A DNA stretch of 64,000 bases. Origin: Cyanobacteria bacterium SIG26 (GTDB taxonomy: Bacteria; Cyanobacteriota; Vampirovibrionia; Gastranaerophilales; Gastranaerophilaceae). Below are positions 62,946 through 64,000 of this stretch, piece after piece. The stretch is taken from the NCBI GenBank assembly GCA_015152555.1, contig SUTS01000013.1, positions 1 through 64,000 of the forward strand, in the 5' to 3' direction. Position numbers and translations under genes: made by a program. Position 1 is the first letter of the stretch; the number at the start of each line of letters is the position of its first letter. A model generated the notes under the pieces. The model saw only the letters and a program-made list of their open reading frames with translations. It was not told the DNA's origin and ran no database searches.

Positions 62946-64000
62946 TTATAGGGCTAGGTCAAACAGTTTGACCAACTCCCCAATCATATACAAGGAGCCG
63001 CAAATCACGGTTAATTTACCATCATTATAGTCTATTTGCGTATTCCTAGATAATTGATTATGCGGTAATGAGCAAACCTTGCTAAATTCATCATAAGTCA
63101 ACGCACCGGAATGCGCAAACTCGTAAAAATAAATCTCATCTTCATAATTAAACAAGCATTCTATCATTTGCTTATAATCTTTATTGTTCAAACAACCAAA
63201 AATAAACCGCTTTTGTACATTCTGATAATAAAAATCAAGATTTTGGCGCAAAAGATTTATTCCATTAGGATTGTGCGCACCATCTATAATCAAATTCTTT
63301 TCAGCAAAATACTGAAACCTGAAAGGATGCTTTACCTTTTCCAAAGCACTATCAATTGTACTTTGTAGAATTTCAGGGAATAATAATTCTATAGCCGCAA
63401 GTGCCAACGATAAATTTTCCTGTTGGTGCAACCCTTTCAAAGAAAGCTTATCCGCACTTACCATTGGCAAAATCAATTGAAGTGGCGCACCGACAGAACT
63501 TGCGACATCGTAATATATCTCTTTTCCTTCAAATACTATACACGGACAATTTGGCTTTATAATCCCCGCTTTTTCATAGGCAATTTTATCCAACGTATCA
63601 CCTAATCTCTCAGTATGATCAAAATCTATATGCGTAATTATTGAACAAAGATTTTTTTTAATAACATTTGTGGCATCATATCTACCGCCCAAACCTGTTT
63701 CTAAAACAACGACACTAACACCATTATCGGCAAAATACTTAAACATAACCGCAGTTAATATTTCAAATTCCGTTAGGTCTACATTATTTTTATCGGCAAG
63801 CTCAGAAATTTTGAATACATAATTTGCAAAGTCTTCATCAGAAATCTGTTCACCGCTTATTTGAATCCTTTCAGTATAACGAAACAGATGAGGTGAAGTA
63901 TAAAGCCCCACTTTTTTACCCGCAGTAGTGAGTATCGAAGATAAAATTGCGCAAACAGATCCTTTGCCGTTTGTACCCGCAACGTGAATACAGTCTAAGT
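62946..64000 (-). CDS. folC: Folylpolyglutamate synthase / dihydrofolate synthase, 5' end beyond window
   Basis: The frame is open to the right edge, so the true start lies outside. The first residues visible are LDCIHVAGTNGKGSVCAI, the FolC P-loop (GTNGKGS). YTSPHLFRYTERI, ETGLGGRYDATN, ITHIDFDHTERLG and LIIDGAHNPNG follow, all family motifs. It adds glutamate to dihydropteroate and folates. About 350 residues are present; roughly 30-60 N-terminal residues are missing. Confidence 0.94.
   Translation of the reverse strand, partial: LDCIHVAGTNGKGSVCAILSSILTTAGKKVGLYTSPHLFRYTERIQISGEQISDEDFANYVFKISELADKNNVDLTEFEILTAVMFKYFADNGVSVVVLETGLGGRYDATNVIKKNLCSIITHIDFDHTERLGDTLDKIAYEKAGIIKPNCPCIVFEGKEIYYDVASSVGAPLQLILPMVSADKLSLKGLHQQENLSLALAAIELLFPEILQSTIDSALEKVKHPFRFQYFAEKNLIIDGAHNPNGINLLRQNLDFYYQNVQKRFIFGCLNNKDYKQMIECLFNYEDEIYFYEFAHSGALTYDEFSKVCSLPHNQLSRNTQIDYNDGKLTVICGSLYMIGELVKLFDLAL

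Noticed and set aside
1-64000. CRISPR arrays, tRNA and rRNA genes, insertion sequences, prophage
   Set aside because: No regularly spaced repeats, no T-loop/anticodon patterns and no transposase, integrase or phage structural genes were recognised on either strand.

Overview
The window is 64 kb of AT-rich bacterial chromosome (roughly one third G+C by eye) with dense genes on both strands and no tRNA, rRNA, CRISPR array, prophage or insertion sequence that I can recognise. Gene content and style point to a gut Gastranaerophilales/Melainabacteria (Vampirovibrionia) genome, the non-photosynthetic sister group of Cyanobacteria. The pointers are a diderm set (MlaE/MlaF, secretin, type IV pilus machinery, SLH-domain protein), prepilin-like proteins that begin with an AFTLSEVLI-type segment, and many lineage-specific orphan proteins. 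This placement is inference, because no rRNA is present.

Layout. 1-2 kb: a small Cys-rich exported protein and an SLH protein. 2.4-4.3 kb: rplS-rbgA-rnhB, translation and ribosome biogenesis plus RNase HII. 4.4-7.9 kb: a 51-aa orphan, an XRE regulator, prs, an aquaporin and a degenerate-receiver GGDEF protein. 8.0-8.2 kb: a promoter-to-terminator unit without a convincing ORF, probably a small RNA. 8.4-11.9 kb: an accessory cluster of two small proteins, a terminator, a radical SAM protein and an HExxH metallopeptidase. 12.6-17.4 kb: a UvrD-like helicase fused to a RecB/Cas4-like nuclease domain, an orphan histidine kinase and a membrane orphan. 18-32 kb: housekeeping genes (fusA, purB, hemW, mutS2, an M20 peptidase, a GH77 glucanotransferase, an acyl-CoA ligase). 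32-36 kb: two paralogous membrane orphans, pnuC, a zinc-ribbon protein and spmAB. 36-42 kb: pgk, a HerA-like/PcrA-tail fusion, and yqeK-nadD-cysK. 42-48 kb: a prepilin, an LL-DAP-type aminotransferase, mlaFE, an SDR and a TPR protein. 48.7 kb: cobO. 50.5-56.6 kb: a pilPQBC type IV pilus cluster. 56.8-64 kb: yqeG, a U32 peptidase, a MATE exporter, a second prepilin, rplT-rpmI and the 3' part of folC.

How parts connect. NAD-related genes (pnuC, nadD) and nucleotide genes (prs, purB) are scattered. The PilB N-terminal region looks like an MshEN c-di-GMP-binding domain, which links it on paper to the GGDEF protein. The two prepilins are likely substrates or minor pilins of the PilPQBC machine.

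The most interesting signals are: (i) the accessory cluster at 8.4-11.9 kb; (ii) a promoter-like element AGCAAW-N18-TWWAT(R) in front of five genes, four of them orphans; (iii) several genes whose -10 box sits exactly 6 nt before the ATG, implying leaderless mRNAs; (iv) a short [IV]xF[TG] motif near the N-terminus of unrelated proteins; (v) a degenerate HerA-like ATPase ending in a UvrD/PcrA-type RNA-polymerase-binding tail; and (vi) the small-RNA candidate. All alignments and motif placements were made by eye.
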